Source: Halieaceae bacterium UBA3479
Lineage (GTDB): Bacteria; Pseudomonadota; Gammaproteobacteria; Pseudomonadales; Halieaceae
DNA: 23,782 nt
Assembly: GCA_002377985.1 (NCBI GenBank)
Contig: DFQW01000044.1
Coordinates: forward strand, 1-23,782
Direction: 5' to 3'
Position 1 is the stretch's first letter; each line of letters starts with the position of its first letter. Of this stretch, positions 1 to 8,470 are shown piece by piece. The notes under the pieces are model-generated. The model ran no database searches and was not told where the DNA came from. It worked only from the letters and a program-made list of their open reading frames with translations. The translations under genes were made by a program, and so were the position numbers.

Positions 1-162
1 TCTCCAGGTATCGCTCTCCTGAGCTTCCTTGGAACAAACACGAATATGCTCGACGCGCTGAAAGAGTGACTCCCCCGCATTGTCCCGAATGATCTTGCCC
101 AGGGTATCACCCAATAAACGCACGTGAGCTCGCAACGGAGCGGTGTCCACCGCCTCGACCAT
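1..162 (-). CDS. ppc: Phosphoenolpyruvate carboxylase, N-terminal part (runs off window)
   Basis: This frame is open from an ATG at 162 to the window edge and gives the first 54 residues. The stretch LRAHVRLLGDTLGKII followed by VEHIRVCSKEA matches the conserved N-terminus of bacterial PEP carboxylase, the anaplerotic enzyme that carboxylates PEP to oxaloacetate. A strong ribosome binding site (AAGGAG) sits 5 bases before the ATG. The gene begins 27 bases after the hexR stop on the same strand, so the two are probably cotranscribed. Only about 6% of a typical (roughly 880-residue) enzyme is present, so no catalytic residues can be checked. The family call rests on the N-terminal motif alone. 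Confidence 0.85.
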   Translation of the reverse strand, partial: MVEAVDTAPLRAHVRLLGDTLGKIIRDNAGESLFQRVEHIRVCSKEAQESDTWR

Positions 163-189
163 ACTATCTCCTTGGTTTGAATTGATGGC

Positions 190-1053
190 CTAGCCGTCTC
201 CCGGGGGAAGGCGGGTCGACTTCAAACTGTCTTTGATTCGCGCCAAATGAGGCAAGATGCTCTCGCCACGGCGCAAGGTCATGCCCGTGGCCAACACATC
301 CAGTACCGCGAGTTGAACAATGCGGGATGTCATGGGCAGGTACTCTTCGGTATTTTCCGAGACGCTGAGATTGATGCTCAGGTGGCTTGCATCGGCCAAG
401 GGCGAGCCTTGTGCCGTCAATGCGACAACCGTGGCCTCGGTAGTTCGGGCGAGCTCCGCGGTCTCGACCAAACTCGCTGTTCGTCCGGTATGAGAGATAA
501 AAAAGAAAACGTCTCCCACGCCTCCGCCCGCCGCCAACATGCGGTGCATCAGCGGATCAGTGCAGGTTGTGACGGGGACCTTGAAGCGGAAAAACTTGTG
601 CTCGGCGTCTTGCGCGACGGCAGCCGAGGTGCCGAGACCCAAAAAGTAGATGTGTCGTGCCTGTGCCAGATAATCGACTGCCCGCTCAATGGCGGCAAGT
701 GGCAGTTGGTCGCGCGCCAAAATCAACGCCGTAATGGTGTTGTCAAAAAGTTTTCGGGGATAGGTATTGATATCGTCATCAAGCTCCACGGCGCGACTGA
801 TGTAACGCACTCCCAACACCAGCGAACGCGCCAAGCGAAGTTTGAAATCCGGAAACCCCGAAGCGCCAAAGCGTTTACAGAAACGATTCACACTGGGCTC
901 ACTGACGCCCGCGGCTATGGCCAACACCGCAATGCTCGATCGTGTAGCTGCCTCGGGGTCCTCGAGGATGGCGTTAGCCACTTTTGCCTCGGACTTGTTC
1001 AGGTCTGGCAACGCGGCGCTCAACTGGGTCAGAAGGTTATTTTCCTGATTCAT
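190..1053 (-). CDS. hexR: HexR, RpiR-family regulator of the Entner-Doudoroff genes
   Basis: The 287-residue protein has an N-terminal helix-turn-helix of the RpiR type (about residues 38-63) and a C-terminal SIS sugar-phosphate domain (about 128-255, with GLGTSAA at 139-145 and SHTGRTAS at 187-194). HexR of Pseudomonas and Shewanella senses KDPG and controls edd, zwf and gap; this copy sits between gap and ppc and close to the whole ED operon. I chose the ATG at 1053 because MNQENNLL is the usual HexR beginning; the frame stays open upstream to 1092, but those 13 residues are unlike the family. The ribosome binding site (AGGAAC) is weak. It is transcribed divergently from gap and may regulate itself through the palindromes at 1149-1218. 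Confidence 0.93.
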   Translation of the reverse strand: MNQENNLLTQLSAALPDLNKSEAKVANAILEDPEAATRSSIAVLAIAAGVSEPSVNRFCKRFGASGFPDFKLRLARSLVLGVRYISRAVELDDDINTYPRKLFDNTITALILARDQLPLAAIERAVDYLAQARHIYFLGLGTSAAVAQDAEHKFFRFKVPVTTCTDPLMHRMLAAGGGVGDVFFFISHTGRTASLVETAELARTTEATVVALTAQGSPLADASHLSINLSVSENTEEYLPMTSRIVQLAVLDVLATGMTLRRGESILPHLARIKDSLKSTRLPPGDG

Positions 1054-1148
1054 GTTCCTGTTACGCCATCTGGTGACACCAAGTCCCGCCACGCAACCTG
1101 CCGATTTGAGGCCGCGCGGCGCCCCGGCAAATCGATTTTAGCGGTTTT

Positions 1149-1164
1149 TTGTGTAATAAAACAA
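1149..1164. promoter_or_regulatory. Candidate HexR operator 1 (hexR-gap intergenic)
   Basis: The sequence TTGT-N8-ACAA fits the half-site arrangement reported for Pseudomonas HexR (TTGT-N7/8-ACAA). It lies between the divergent hexR and gap genes. A possible gap -10 box (TATAAA, 1174-1179) is 9 bases downstream. Placement and pattern are seen directly; binding by HexR is inferred. Confidence 0.5.
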
Positions 1165-1203
1165 AATTATTGGTATAAAAATCGAGATATGTGTGGTTTT
1201 TTT

Positions 1204-1218
1204 TGTAATAAAACTACA
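1204..1218. promoter_or_regulatory. Candidate HexR operator 2 (hexR-gap intergenic)
   Basis: TGTAATAAAACTACA is an interrupted palindrome with TGTA/TACA arms. It fits the gammaproteobacterial HexR pattern TGTARTN(3-5)YTACA as I recall it. It lies about 107 bases before the gap start and 151 bases before the hexR start, and repeats the core TGTAATAAAAC of the neighbouring site at 1149-1164. Binding is inferred. Confidence 0.6.
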
Positions 1219-1324
1219 TAATCGGACCAGAGACAAAGCCTGTAAAGGTCCAGAGCAAGTTGAAGGCAGAGCAAAAGAGAGCCGCTCGTGTCCCAACTTC
1301 AACGCCAGTGCGGAGGTACACCAC

Positions 1325-2359
1325 ATGCTTAATGTCGCCATTAATGGATACGGTCGAATCGGGCGCAACATCCTGCGCGCCTTCTATGAGCGGCCCGAAC
1401 TGCATCGGTCGTTGCGGTTGGTCGCAATCAACGACCTCGGCTCACCCGATATGAATGCGCATTTGACTCGATTTGATACCACGCATGGCCGGTTTCCCCA
1501 GACCGTCTCTGTTGAAGGCGACGAGCTGCTGGTGGGAAGTGATCGCATCAAGATCTTATCTGAGCGCGACCCCGCACAGCTGCCCTGGGGCGATTTATCC
1601 ATAGACGTTGTTTTCGAGTGCACCGGGCTTTTTACCGAGCGGGAGGCTGCGCGCAAACACATTACCGCAGGCGCAAAGCGGGTGCTGGTCTCCGCGCCCG
1701 GAAAGGGCATGGACGCAACGGTGGTTTATGGCATCAACCATAACGTGCTTACCAGCACCGATGTCATCGTATCCAATGCATCTTGCACGACAAATTGCCT
1801 TGCCCCTCTGGTGAAACCGCTCAGTGCGACCATCGGCATTGAGCAGGGCCTCATGACGACAATCCATGCCTATACCAACGACCAGAGCCTGGCCGACGTG
1901 TATCACAGTGACCCCTACCGAGCGCGGGCCGCGGCCCACAGCATGATCCCCACCAAGACAGGCGCCGCAGCAGCGATCGGTCTTGTCATGCCCGAGTTAC
2001 AGGGAAGGCTCGATGGATTGGCCGTTCGCGTCCCTACCCTGAACGTGTCTCTCGTGGACCTGACTTTCACAGCGTCACGCAACACATCTGTCGAAGAAGT
2101 CAATGCGATTATGCTTCAGGCCGCCGAAGCCGATACCGCGGGCGTACTAAGCTACAACACGCAACCGATGGTATCGATTGACTTCAATCACAACAGCTAT
2201 TCGAGCAACTTTGACGCCAACCACACCCGCGTACAGGGACGGCTGGTCAAGGTGTTGGCGTGGTACGACAACGAGTGGGGCTTCTCCAACCGCATGCTGG
2301 ATACGGGGCTTACGATGGCCACCAGCGCAGTGAAATCCAATATCGGGGTAGCCGCCTGA
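1325..2359 (+). CDS. gap: Glyceraldehyde-3-phosphate dehydrogenase, type I
   Basis: The 344-residue protein begins with the Rossmann motif [10 protein letters not shown] (6-15), has the catalytic cysteine in SNASCTTNC (Cys154) and the partner histidine in TIHAYTNDQ (His181), and ends near the family signature WYDNEWGFS. It oxidises glyceraldehyde-3-phosphate, the triose released by KDPG aldolase. The sequence resembles the Pseudomonas Gap that accompanies the ED genes. Asp38 in AIND suggests NAD rather than NADP use, which is not proven. The start at 1325 has GGAGG 8 bases upstream; the frame is open back to 1193, but those 44 residues are not GAPDH-like. Epd (erythrose-4-phosphate dehydrogenase) is the nearest alternative. 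Confidence 0.94.
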   Translation: MLNVAINGYGRIGRNILRAFYERPELHRSLRLVAINDLGSPDMNAHLTRFDTTHGRFPQTVSVEGDELLVGSDRIKILSERDPAQLPWGDLSIDVVFECTGLFTEREAARKHITAGAKRVLVSAPGKGMDATVVYGINHNVLTSTDVIVSNASCTTNCLAPLVKPLSATIGIEQGLMTTIHAYTNDQSLADVYHSDPYRARAAAHSMIPTKTGAAAAIGLVMPELQGRLDGLAVRVPTLNVSLVDLTFTASRNTSVEEVNAIMLQAAEADTAGVLSYNTQPMVSIDFNHNSYSSNFDANHTRVQGRLVKVLAWYDNEWGFSNRMLDTGLTMATSAVKSNIGVAA

Positions 2360-2385
2360 GGCGACCCCCAACCAGTGAGTGCTTT

Positions 2386-2410
2386 GGGGGCGTCATGCCC
2401 CCGTTTTTTT
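2386..2410 (+). terminator. Rho-independent terminator of gap
   Basis: A 6-bp GC-only stem (GGGGGC / GCCCCC) with a 5-base loop is followed, after one G, by seven T residues. It lies 26 bases after the gap stop. On the minus strand no T-run follows the stem, so it should not terminate the convergent pgl transcript efficiently. Confidence 0.85.
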
Positions 2411-2467
2411 GCCTCGTATTTGCTCTATGAGATAGCCTTGGCTCAAAACGAACCGCTAACGTCTGCG

Positions 2468-3163
2468 TCAGGGCGCCCACCAGCAATCAAAACCCGATTC
2501 TCCGGCAAAGGCACTGATGGGGAATGCCATCTCATCTCCGCTTTCTACAGCGCGCTGTAAAACCGATTTTTTCTTCTCGCCCACGATATGGATCATGCCG
2601 TGACGGGTATTGAGCAGCCGGTTTTTAGAGAGTGAAACCCGCATATGGGGAGCTGCCTTGGGCCTGACAACAAGTGCATCATCGCGGGTCGTCATGCCTG
2701 CCTCCAGCTCGGCCGCGCAGGGAAAAAGTGATGCGGTATGGGCATCTTCACCCATGCCCAGCAGCACGACGTCGAAAGTGGGAAGTGATGCAAGGTCGGC
2801 CAGCACACCTGTGATATCGCCCTGAGTCTCACCAGATGCCGGGATAAGTGACACAAAGTCCGCGCCACGCGCATGGCCTACCAGAAGCGTTTCGCGCACA
2901 AGGCGCTCGTTACGGTCTGGGTTATCAGCAGGCACCCAACGCTCATCCGCCAGCAACACCACCACCTTGTGCCAGTCTATGGATGCGCGCGCGAGCAAAG
3001 CAAATAAATTAGCCGGCGTACTCCCCCCGGAGACCACCAGATAAGCGCTGTTGCGGGCAGAGATTGACTCCCGCAACCGCCCAGATACCTCGAGGGCCAA
3101 AGCGGCGTCCAACGCGGTTCGATCCGCAAAGGCATGCATCTCAGGCATGCCAGTTTCGACCAT
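2468..3163 (-). CDS. pgl: 6-phosphogluconolactonase (DevB/SOL type)
   Basis: The protein of about 231 residues hydrolyses 6-phosphogluconolactone to 6-phosphogluconate, the step between Zwf and Edd. Family motifs seen are VSGGSTP near the N-terminus, LLADERWVP in the middle and [14 protein letters not shown] further on. It is the last gene of the edd-glk-eda-zwf-pgl operon and overlaps the 3' end of zwf by 23 bases. The start is uncertain: a TTG at 3172, an ATG at 3163 (chosen), and ATGs at 3148 and 3139 (the last directly behind the zwf stop) are all in frame, and none has a clear ribosome binding site, which suggests translational coupling to zwf. Confidence 0.92.
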   Translation of the reverse strand: MVETGMPEMHAFADRTALDAALALEVSGRLRESISARNSAYLVVSGGSTPANLFALLARASIDWHKVVVLLADERWVPADNPDRNERLVRETLLVGHARGADFVSLIPASGETQGDITGVLADLASLPTFDVVLLGMGEDAHTASLFPCAAELEAGMTTRDDALVVRPKAAPHMRVSLSKNRLLNTRHGMIHIVGEKKKSVLQRAVESGDEMAFPISAFAGESGFDCWWAP

Positions 3164-4589
3164 CTCGTTCAATCAGAAGCTCCGACTTGCTGGGCCCCCA
3201 GCTGCCCGCCTGATAAGCGTTCACTTTGATCTTGCATTGCTCAAACGCCGAGATGAGCTGATCACACCAGCGCCAGCTCTCCTCAATTTCCTCGCGGCCT
3301 ACAAACAAGGAGGGATCAGCGTTAATCGCATCGAGAATCAATCGCTCATAGGCATCGGGGATGCGATCAATATCCCCGTCCTCTCGAAAGTCAAAATTGA
3401 GCGTATGCGTCTGCAGAGAGAGCTTGTCTTTTAAGCTCTGTCGTTTGGAGACCATACTCATCTCGATCCCCTCATTGGGCTGCAAGCGAATGATCAATCT
3501 GTTGGGTTCAGCGGACTCCCCCTCACCGAAGATGTGATGGGGTAACGCCTTGTATTGAATGATGATCTCCGTGACTTTCTCGGGCATACGCTTACCGGTG
3601 CGCAGATAGAATGGCACCCCTGACCAGCGCCAGTTATCAACATAAGCTTTGATGGCGACAAAGGTTTCGGTATCGCTCTGGGTATTAAGGCATCCCTCCT
3701 CATCCAGATAACCGGGCACCGTGGTTGCATCAATAACACCCTGACCATATTGGCCTCTGACAACATGTTCTTTGACATTGCTACCGTCGATGACCCGCAG
3801 CGCCTTAACGATCTTTACCTTCTCGTCGCGGATACTTTCGGCCTCGAGCGAGTTGGGAGGCTCCATGGCAACCAAACATAAAAGCTGCATCAAATGGTTC
3901 TGCACCATATCGCGAAGCTGGCCCACGCCATCGTAGTAACTCCAGCGACCTTCTATCCCCACCTTCTCGGCGACGGTAATTTGAATATGATCGATACAGC
4001 TTTGATCCCATTGCGAATTGACAAAACGATTGGCAAATCGCAGCACCAGCAGATTCTGAACCGTCTCTTTACCCAGATAATGATCTATTCGATAAATATC
4101 GCGCTCGTCGAAAAAGCGTGCGAGGGTCTCGTTAACTTGCTTAGAGGTCGCCAAATTCTCGCCAATCGGTTTTTCAAGCACGATCCGACACGGCCCGGTC
4201 AGACAATTTGCCCCGCTCAGATGCTCACAGATAACGGTGAAGAGCGATGGGGGTGTCGCCAGATAAAAGAGACTCACTCGCGAGTCATCGAGCCAGGCAC
4301 GCAGGCCATCAAACGCTTCTGGCTGGGAAAAATCGGCGGCAATATAGTCGATGCGCTCCGCGAACCGATGCCAGACGCTTTCATTAACATCCCCACGCAA
4401 GTAGGCGCTCATCTTCGACTTGAGCTCATCCCGAAACCCGGCGCCCTCTTGCGACTGCCGTGCTACGGCGGCAATGCGCAGATCTTCTGGTAACAAACCC
4501 GCTGCGTCGAGGTGAAACAGCGCCGGGAACAATTTTCGCGCCGACAAATCTCCCGTGGCACCGAAAATGATCAGGTCAACTTTGCTCAA
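3141..4589 (-). CDS. zwf: Glucose-6-phosphate 1-dehydrogenase
   Basis: The 482-residue protein has the N-terminal dinucleotide motif GATGDL (10-15), EKPIG (139-143) and the active-site signature RIDHYLGKE (167-175). It oxidises glucose-6-phosphate to 6-phosphogluconolactone and feeds Pgl and Edd. The start codon appears to be TTG: family members begin only a few residues before the dinucleotide motif, and no ATG or GTG is available there. The TTG overlaps the eda stop codon in a TTGA arrangement, so zwf is probably translated by coupling to eda. It overlaps pgl at its other end. Confidence 0.95.
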   Translation of the reverse strand: MSKVDLIIFGATGDLSARKLFPALFHLDAAGLLPEDLRIAAVARQSQEGAGFRDELKSKMSAYLRGDVNESVWHRFAERIDYIAADFSQPEAFDGLRAWLDDSRVSLFYLATPPSLFTVICEHLSGANCLTGPCRIVLEKPIGENLATSKQVNETLARFFDERDIYRIDHYLGKETVQNLLVLRFANRFVNSQWDQSCIDHIQITVAEKVGIEGRWSYYDGVGQLRDMVQNHLMQLLCLVAMEPPNSLEAESIRDEKVKIVKALRVIDGSNVKEHVVRGQYGQGVIDATTVPGYLDEEGCLNTQSDTETFVAIKAYVDNWRWSGVPFYLRTGKRMPEKVTEIIIQYKALPHHIFGEGESAEPNRLIIRLQPNEGIEMSMVSKRQSLKDKLSLQTHTLNFDFREDGDIDRIPDAYERLILDAINADPSLFVGREEIEESWRWCDQLISAFEQCKIKVNAYQAGSWGPSKSELLIERDGRNWHA

Positions 4590-5239
4590 TCTGACACCTC
4601 ACTCTGCAGGGCCCGGGATAATTCAGCTGTATCGCTGGCCAGTTGCTGTATTTGATTCCACTGCTTGGCCACACACAGCGCGCGCGGTGTCAGCCAGGAT
4701 CCGCCTGCTGCCAAAACATTGTCGAGGCGAAGATAGGCACCGAGATTGTCAGGGGTTATCCCCCCTGTTGGCATAAAGCGCACCGAGGGAAATGGCCCTG
4801 CGAGGGCGCGCAGCGCGGCCGCTCCCCCTGATGTCTCAGCAGGGAAAAACTTCAACGTGGTAAAGCCTTGATCCACCGCGCGCATGACCTCGGACGCCGT
4901 CACCGCCCCGGGTAAAAACGGTAGAGCAGACTCTGACGCTATGGAAAACAGTGCCGACGTCGCACCCGGAGAGACAATAAAATCTGCACCGGCGCGCACC
5001 GCTGCGTCGAACTGCTCAGGGGAGCAAACGGTTCCAGCGCCAACGGGTCGCTCGGGGAACTCGGCCTTGATTCTGCTGATTGCGTCCAGACCCAAACCGG
5101 TTCTCAGTGTAATTTCCAGCGCAGAGATACCCCCAGAAAAAAGGGCTTCCGCCAGCGGGACAGCGTGTTCAATGTCTTCAATCACGACCACCGGGATCAC
5201 CGGACATGACAGCTCAGACAACAGTGATTCACTGGTCAT
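4586..5239 (-). CDS. eda: KDPG aldolase (2-dehydro-3-deoxy-phosphogluconate aldolase)
   Basis: The 217-residue class I aldolase splits KDPG into pyruvate and glyceraldehyde-3-phosphate. The Schiff-base lysine is Lys129 in TTLKFFPAE and the catalytic glutamate is Glu42 in LEITLRT; GAGTV and TGGI phosphate-binding loops are present. The ATG at 5239 is preferred because GAGGGAG lies 6 bases upstream; a TTG at 5254 would only add five unlikely residues. The gene overlaps the end of glk by 11 bases and the zwf start by 4 bases. Confidence 0.95.
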   Translation of the reverse strand: MTSESLLSELSCPVIPVVVIEDIEHAVPLAEALFSGGISALEITLRTGLGLDAISRIKAEFPERPVGAGTVCSPEQFDAAVRAGADFIVSPGATSALFSIASESALPFLPGAVTASEVMRAVDQGFTTLKFFPAETSGGAAALRALAGPFPSVRFMPTGGITPDNLGAYLRLDNVLAAGGSWLTPRALCVAKQWNQIQQLASDTAELSRALQSEVSD

Positions 5240-6239
5240 CTTCGTCTCCCTCAACGCACAACATTGCAGCGCCCAAAAGACCGGGGTCGGGATGCGTCAC
5301 CACGTAAGTCGCAATACCGCCGTTGAAGTCGGCAAAACGACCCTTGGCCAAAAACCGGGCCCGAAAGTCGCTTTTTCTCAACAGATCGATATAGCGCGGC
5401 GGAATGCCTCCCGCCACATAAATCCCACCGCGCGCACCCAGCGTCAGGGCGAGGTTGCCCGCCGTGGCACCCATTATCGAGAAAAACGTATTCATGGTCT
5501 CGGCGGCTAGGGCATCATCTCCCTGTTGTGCCGCACTACCCACTGCCTCGGGGCTCGAGTGGCGCAGAGGAAGATTTCGGATATCCGCCAACGACCGGTA
5601 GATGTTCATGATGCCGGCTCCGCAAAGCAGTCGCTCGATGGAGACTCGCCCAAACTGCGCCCGCAAGCGCGACAGAATCTTGGCTTCAATATCCGTGATC
5701 GGCGCAAAATCAACGTGTCCGCCTTCACCTGGAAGCACCAAGGGCTTTCCTTCCCGGTCGAAAACGAGCGTTGCCACTCCGGTGCCGGTGCCCGGACCAA
5801 TAGCCACCATAGGCTCACCCTTTTTTACACCGCCACCACCGATCGCTTCCAGATGCCGTGCTCCGAGCGCGGGCAGCGACCGGGCAACCGCCGCAAAATC
5901 ATTCACGATGCTAATGTGAGGACAGCCCGTTTGCGCGGCAACACTGCTTGCAGTAAACCGCCAAGGATTGTTGGTAAAACTGATTTCAGGCTGATCAGGT
6001 ATCGCGGCCACCGCGAGGCAGATGCGAGCCAAATAGCTGCCGTTGACGGACAATTCGCGCCACTCGCTTTGCAGCTTAGTCAGCACGCCCTCAAACGACG
6101 GGAACTCTGTCACTGCATAATTTGCGATCGGGACCGGGTTTACATCACCCGGCTCAGCATATGCGAAACGCGCATTGGTGCCGCCAATATCTGCCAACAA
6201 ATAAAGCGGCCTCAGACGCTCGATCGAATCAGACACCAT
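5229..6239 (-). CDS. glk: Glucokinase (proteobacterial Glk family)
   Basis: The 336-residue kinase phosphorylates glucose with ATP. Motifs include the ATP-binding loop DIGGTNARFA near residues 17-26, NDFAAVA in the middle, GPGTGTGVA, and PGEGGHVDF, all typical of the Glk family (PF02685) rather than ROK kinases. The start ATG at 6239 lies inside the last codons of edd (11-base overlap), and its stop lies inside the start of eda. Presence of glk in the operon suggests free intracellular glucose feeds the ED route. Confidence 0.94.
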   Translation of the reverse strand: MVSDSIERLRPLYLLADIGGTNARFAYAEPGDVNPVPIANYAVTEFPSFEGVLTKLQSEWRELSVNGSYLARICLAVAAIPDQPEISFTNNPWRFTASSVAAQTGCPHISIVNDFAAVARSLPALGARHLEAIGGGGVKKGEPMVAIGPGTGTGVATLVFDREGKPLVLPGEGGHVDFAPITDIEAKILSRLRAQFGRVSIERLLCGAGIMNIYRSLADIRNLPLRHSSPEAVGSAAQQGDDALAAETMNTFFSIMGATAGNLALTLGARGGIYVAGGIPPRYIDLLRKSDFRARFLAKGRFADFNGGIATYVVTHPDPGLLGAAMLCVEGDEDDQ

Positions 6240-8121
6240 GGGTCACCTGCTCCTGCCGGATCGATTCCACAGGATCGGGAGAGATTTGAGATGCCGGTGA
6301 GTGTTCGGGAGGTAACGCCAGAAAAAGCGTTGATGCACCGCTCTCTGCGTCTGTTACACCTGCCCTGCTAGAGAGAAACAATCCCCGACCAATCGTATTG
6401 TCGCAAGGCGGCAAATCGGACGGTGTTCGCGCCGCCAGAGCATCCTGATCGACATGAAGCGACAGACTCCCCGCTGCAACGTCCAGCGAAATCAGATCGC
6501 CATCCTGCACCAATCCAATGGTGCCGCCGTTAGCGGCCTCGGGGGTGACATGAATGGCGGCGGGCACCTTGCCGGAGGCTCCACTCAAGCGCCCGTCAGT
6601 CACCAGGGCTACCGCAAAACCTCGATCCTGCAATACCCCCAGTATCGGCATCAATTTATGCAATTCAGGCATGCCATTTGCGCGCGGACCCTGAAAACGC
6701 GCCACGATGACACAATCTCTGTCGAGCGCGCCCTGCTCAAATAGTTGTCTTAGTTCATCCTGATGGGAGATCACCACGGCAGGCGCTGAAATCGATCGAT
6801 GGGCCTCAGCAACTGCAGAAGACTTGATTAGGCTTCTGCCTAAATTGCCCTGCAAGAGTTTGATGCCCCCCTCTTGGGAAAACGCCGCGTCTGCAGACCG
6901 AATCACATTGCTATCAAGACTGGTATCGGGAGCCTTGCGCCACTGCAAACTCTCTCCATCCAGATGCGGCTCAATGCAGGCGTCGCCAAGCTGACCGCCA
7001 AAACACACCCTGGCGTCGGGATGCATCAATCCCGCCTTGATCAACGCCTGAAAGAGAAAACCCGTGCCACCGGCGGCCTGAAAATGATTGATATCAGCGC
7101 TGCCGTTGGGATAGATGTGTGCCAAGAGCGGGGTGACCTTTGACAGACGATCGAAATCAGACCAATTAATAATCAAACCCGCGGCACGTGCCATGGCAAC
7201 GAGGTGAATGCACAGATTGGTTGATCCACCGGATGCCAGCAGAGCAACAATTCCGTTCACAAAACTTTTCTCATCAATAACATGAGCAAGGGGCAGCGAC
7301 TGTCGGCTGGTTCGCGCTATTTTTGCGACGTGCTCCGCCGCCGCGCGGGTCAGCGCCTCGCGCAATGGCGTATCGGGATTGACGAAAGCGCTACCAGGCA
7401 ACTGCAGGCCCATCGCCTCCAACACCATTTGGTTGGAGTTAGCTGTGCCATAAAAGGTGCACGTGCCTTGCCCATGGTAGGAGGCCATTTCTGCCTCCAG
7501 TAACGCCGCCCGGTCAACCTTACCCTCGGCATAAAGTTGCCTGACACGCACCTTCTCCTTGTTGGATAAACCCGTCGTCATCGGCCCTGCAGGCACAAAC
7601 AGTGTTGGCAGGTGACCAAACTGTAATGCGCCCATCACCAGACCCGGGACGATTTTGTCGCAAATGCCCAGCATCAGCACCGCATCAAACATTTGGTGCG
7701 ACAGAGATACCGCAGTCGCCTGCGCGATCACATCGCGACTGAACAAGCTCAATTCCATGCCGGGCTGGCCCTGGGTCACACCATCACACATCGCGGGCAC
7801 ACCGCCCGCTACCTGGGCGGTACAGCCGAGGGTTTTGAGGTGGCCTTTTATCTTTTGCGGATAATCCGCATAGGGCGCGTGCGCCGAGAGCATGTCGTTA
7901 TAGGCTGTAACAATCCCCACGTTGGCGCTGTCCATCAGCTTCAAGACGGTTTTTTCTTCGCCCCCACAGGCGGCAACGCCGTGCGCCAGATTGCCGCAAC
8001 TGAGCTGACTCCGATTGACCGGCTGGCGAACCATCTGCTCAATATCGCGCAGGTAATCTTCGCGAGTCGCCAGACTGCGCTCGGCAATACTTTGGGTCAC
8101 TCGAATGACTTCAGGATGCAT
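6229..8121 (-). CDS. edd: 6-phosphogluconate dehydratase
   Basis: The 630-residue protein belongs to the IlvD/Edd family and dehydrates 6-phosphogluconate to KDPG with an iron-sulfur cluster. Diagnostic stretches are [40 protein letters not shown] and [13 protein letters not shown]. The N-terminus MHPEVIRVT is the normal family start, although no strong ribosome binding site is visible. It is the first gene of the five-gene ED operon. A HexR-like palindrome lies 73 bases upstream of the start codon. Confidence 0.95.
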   Translation of the reverse strand: MHPEVIRVTQSIAERSLATREDYLRDIEQMVRQPVNRSQLSCGNLAHGVAACGGEEKTVLKLMDSANVGIVTAYNDMLSAHAPYADYPQKIKGHLKTLGCTAQVAGGVPAMCDGVTQGQPGMELSLFSRDVIAQATAVSLSHQMFDAVLMLGICDKIVPGLVMGALQFGHLPTLFVPAGPMTTGLSNKEKVRVRQLYAEGKVDRAALLEAEMASYHGQGTCTFYGTANSNQMVLEAMGLQLPGSAFVNPDTPLREALTRAAAEHVAKIARTSRQSLPLAHVIDEKSFVNGIVALLASGGSTNLCIHLVAMARAAGLIINWSDFDRLSKVTPLLAHIYPNGSADINHFQAAGGTGFLFQALIKAGLMHPDARVCFGGQLGDACIEPHLDGESLQWRKAPDTSLDSNVIRSADAAFSQEGGIKLLQGNLGRSLIKSSAVAEAHRSISAPAVVISHQDELRQLFEQGALDRDCVIVARFQGPRANGMPELHKLMPILGVLQDRGFAVALVTDGRLSGASGKVPAAIHVTPEAANGGTIGLVQDGDLISLDVAAGSLSLHVDQDALAARTPSDLPPCDNTIGRGLFLSSRAGVTDAESGASTLFLALPPEHSPASQISPDPVESIRQEQVTHGV

Positions 8122-8470
8122 GACATTAAGCCAAGTGTGTTTCGTAACAAAATAACATAAAAAGCAGTTTTTCTCTCTAATTTACTTAATTTTGGTAATT
8201 TAATTACATTTATCCGTCATTAAGGCCGAGTCCAAACAATACCCGATCCCTGAAGAGACGGGCGAGTTCCCACGCAGTACTTTTCGCCATGACATTTACC
8301 CATAGCCTTGCCGCCGCTGGCGCAAATTAAACGCTTGGGTGCCGGATTATCCCCAAGACAACAGCTGGCGTTTGATGATGATGACTGGTTAACACGCCGA
8401 GCGATTAGTTAATGAGTCGAGCAACTGCTTTGGCTATAGTAGCCGTAGCACTCCACGGGTACCGCCAAGG
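8122..8470. promoter_or_regulatory. Intergenic promoter region between edd and the malonyl-CoA decarboxylase gene
   Basis: This 349-base gap separates divergent genes. The edd-proximal 100 bases are AT-rich and contain the HexR-like palindrome at 8194-8208. The remainder has ordinary composition; I saw no convincing small gene, RNA or terminator. A weak -10-like TATAGT lies about 40 bases before the malonyl-CoA decarboxylase start, without a good -35 box. Confidence 0.5.
8194..8208. promoter_or_regulatory. Candidate HexR operator upstream of edd
   Basis: GGTAATTTAATTACA is a near-perfect palindrome (GTAAT TTA ATTAC core) that matches the HexR consensus pattern apart from its first bases. It lies 73 bases upstream of the edd start in an AT-rich promoter region. 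Binding is inferred from the motif and from hexR being in the same locus. Confidence 0.6.

Noticed and set aside
247..1221. Long plus-strand open frame opposite hexR
   Set aside because: It is antisense to a well-conserved HexR gene, has no family resemblance and is rich in Arg, Cys and Gln as expected of a shadow frame.
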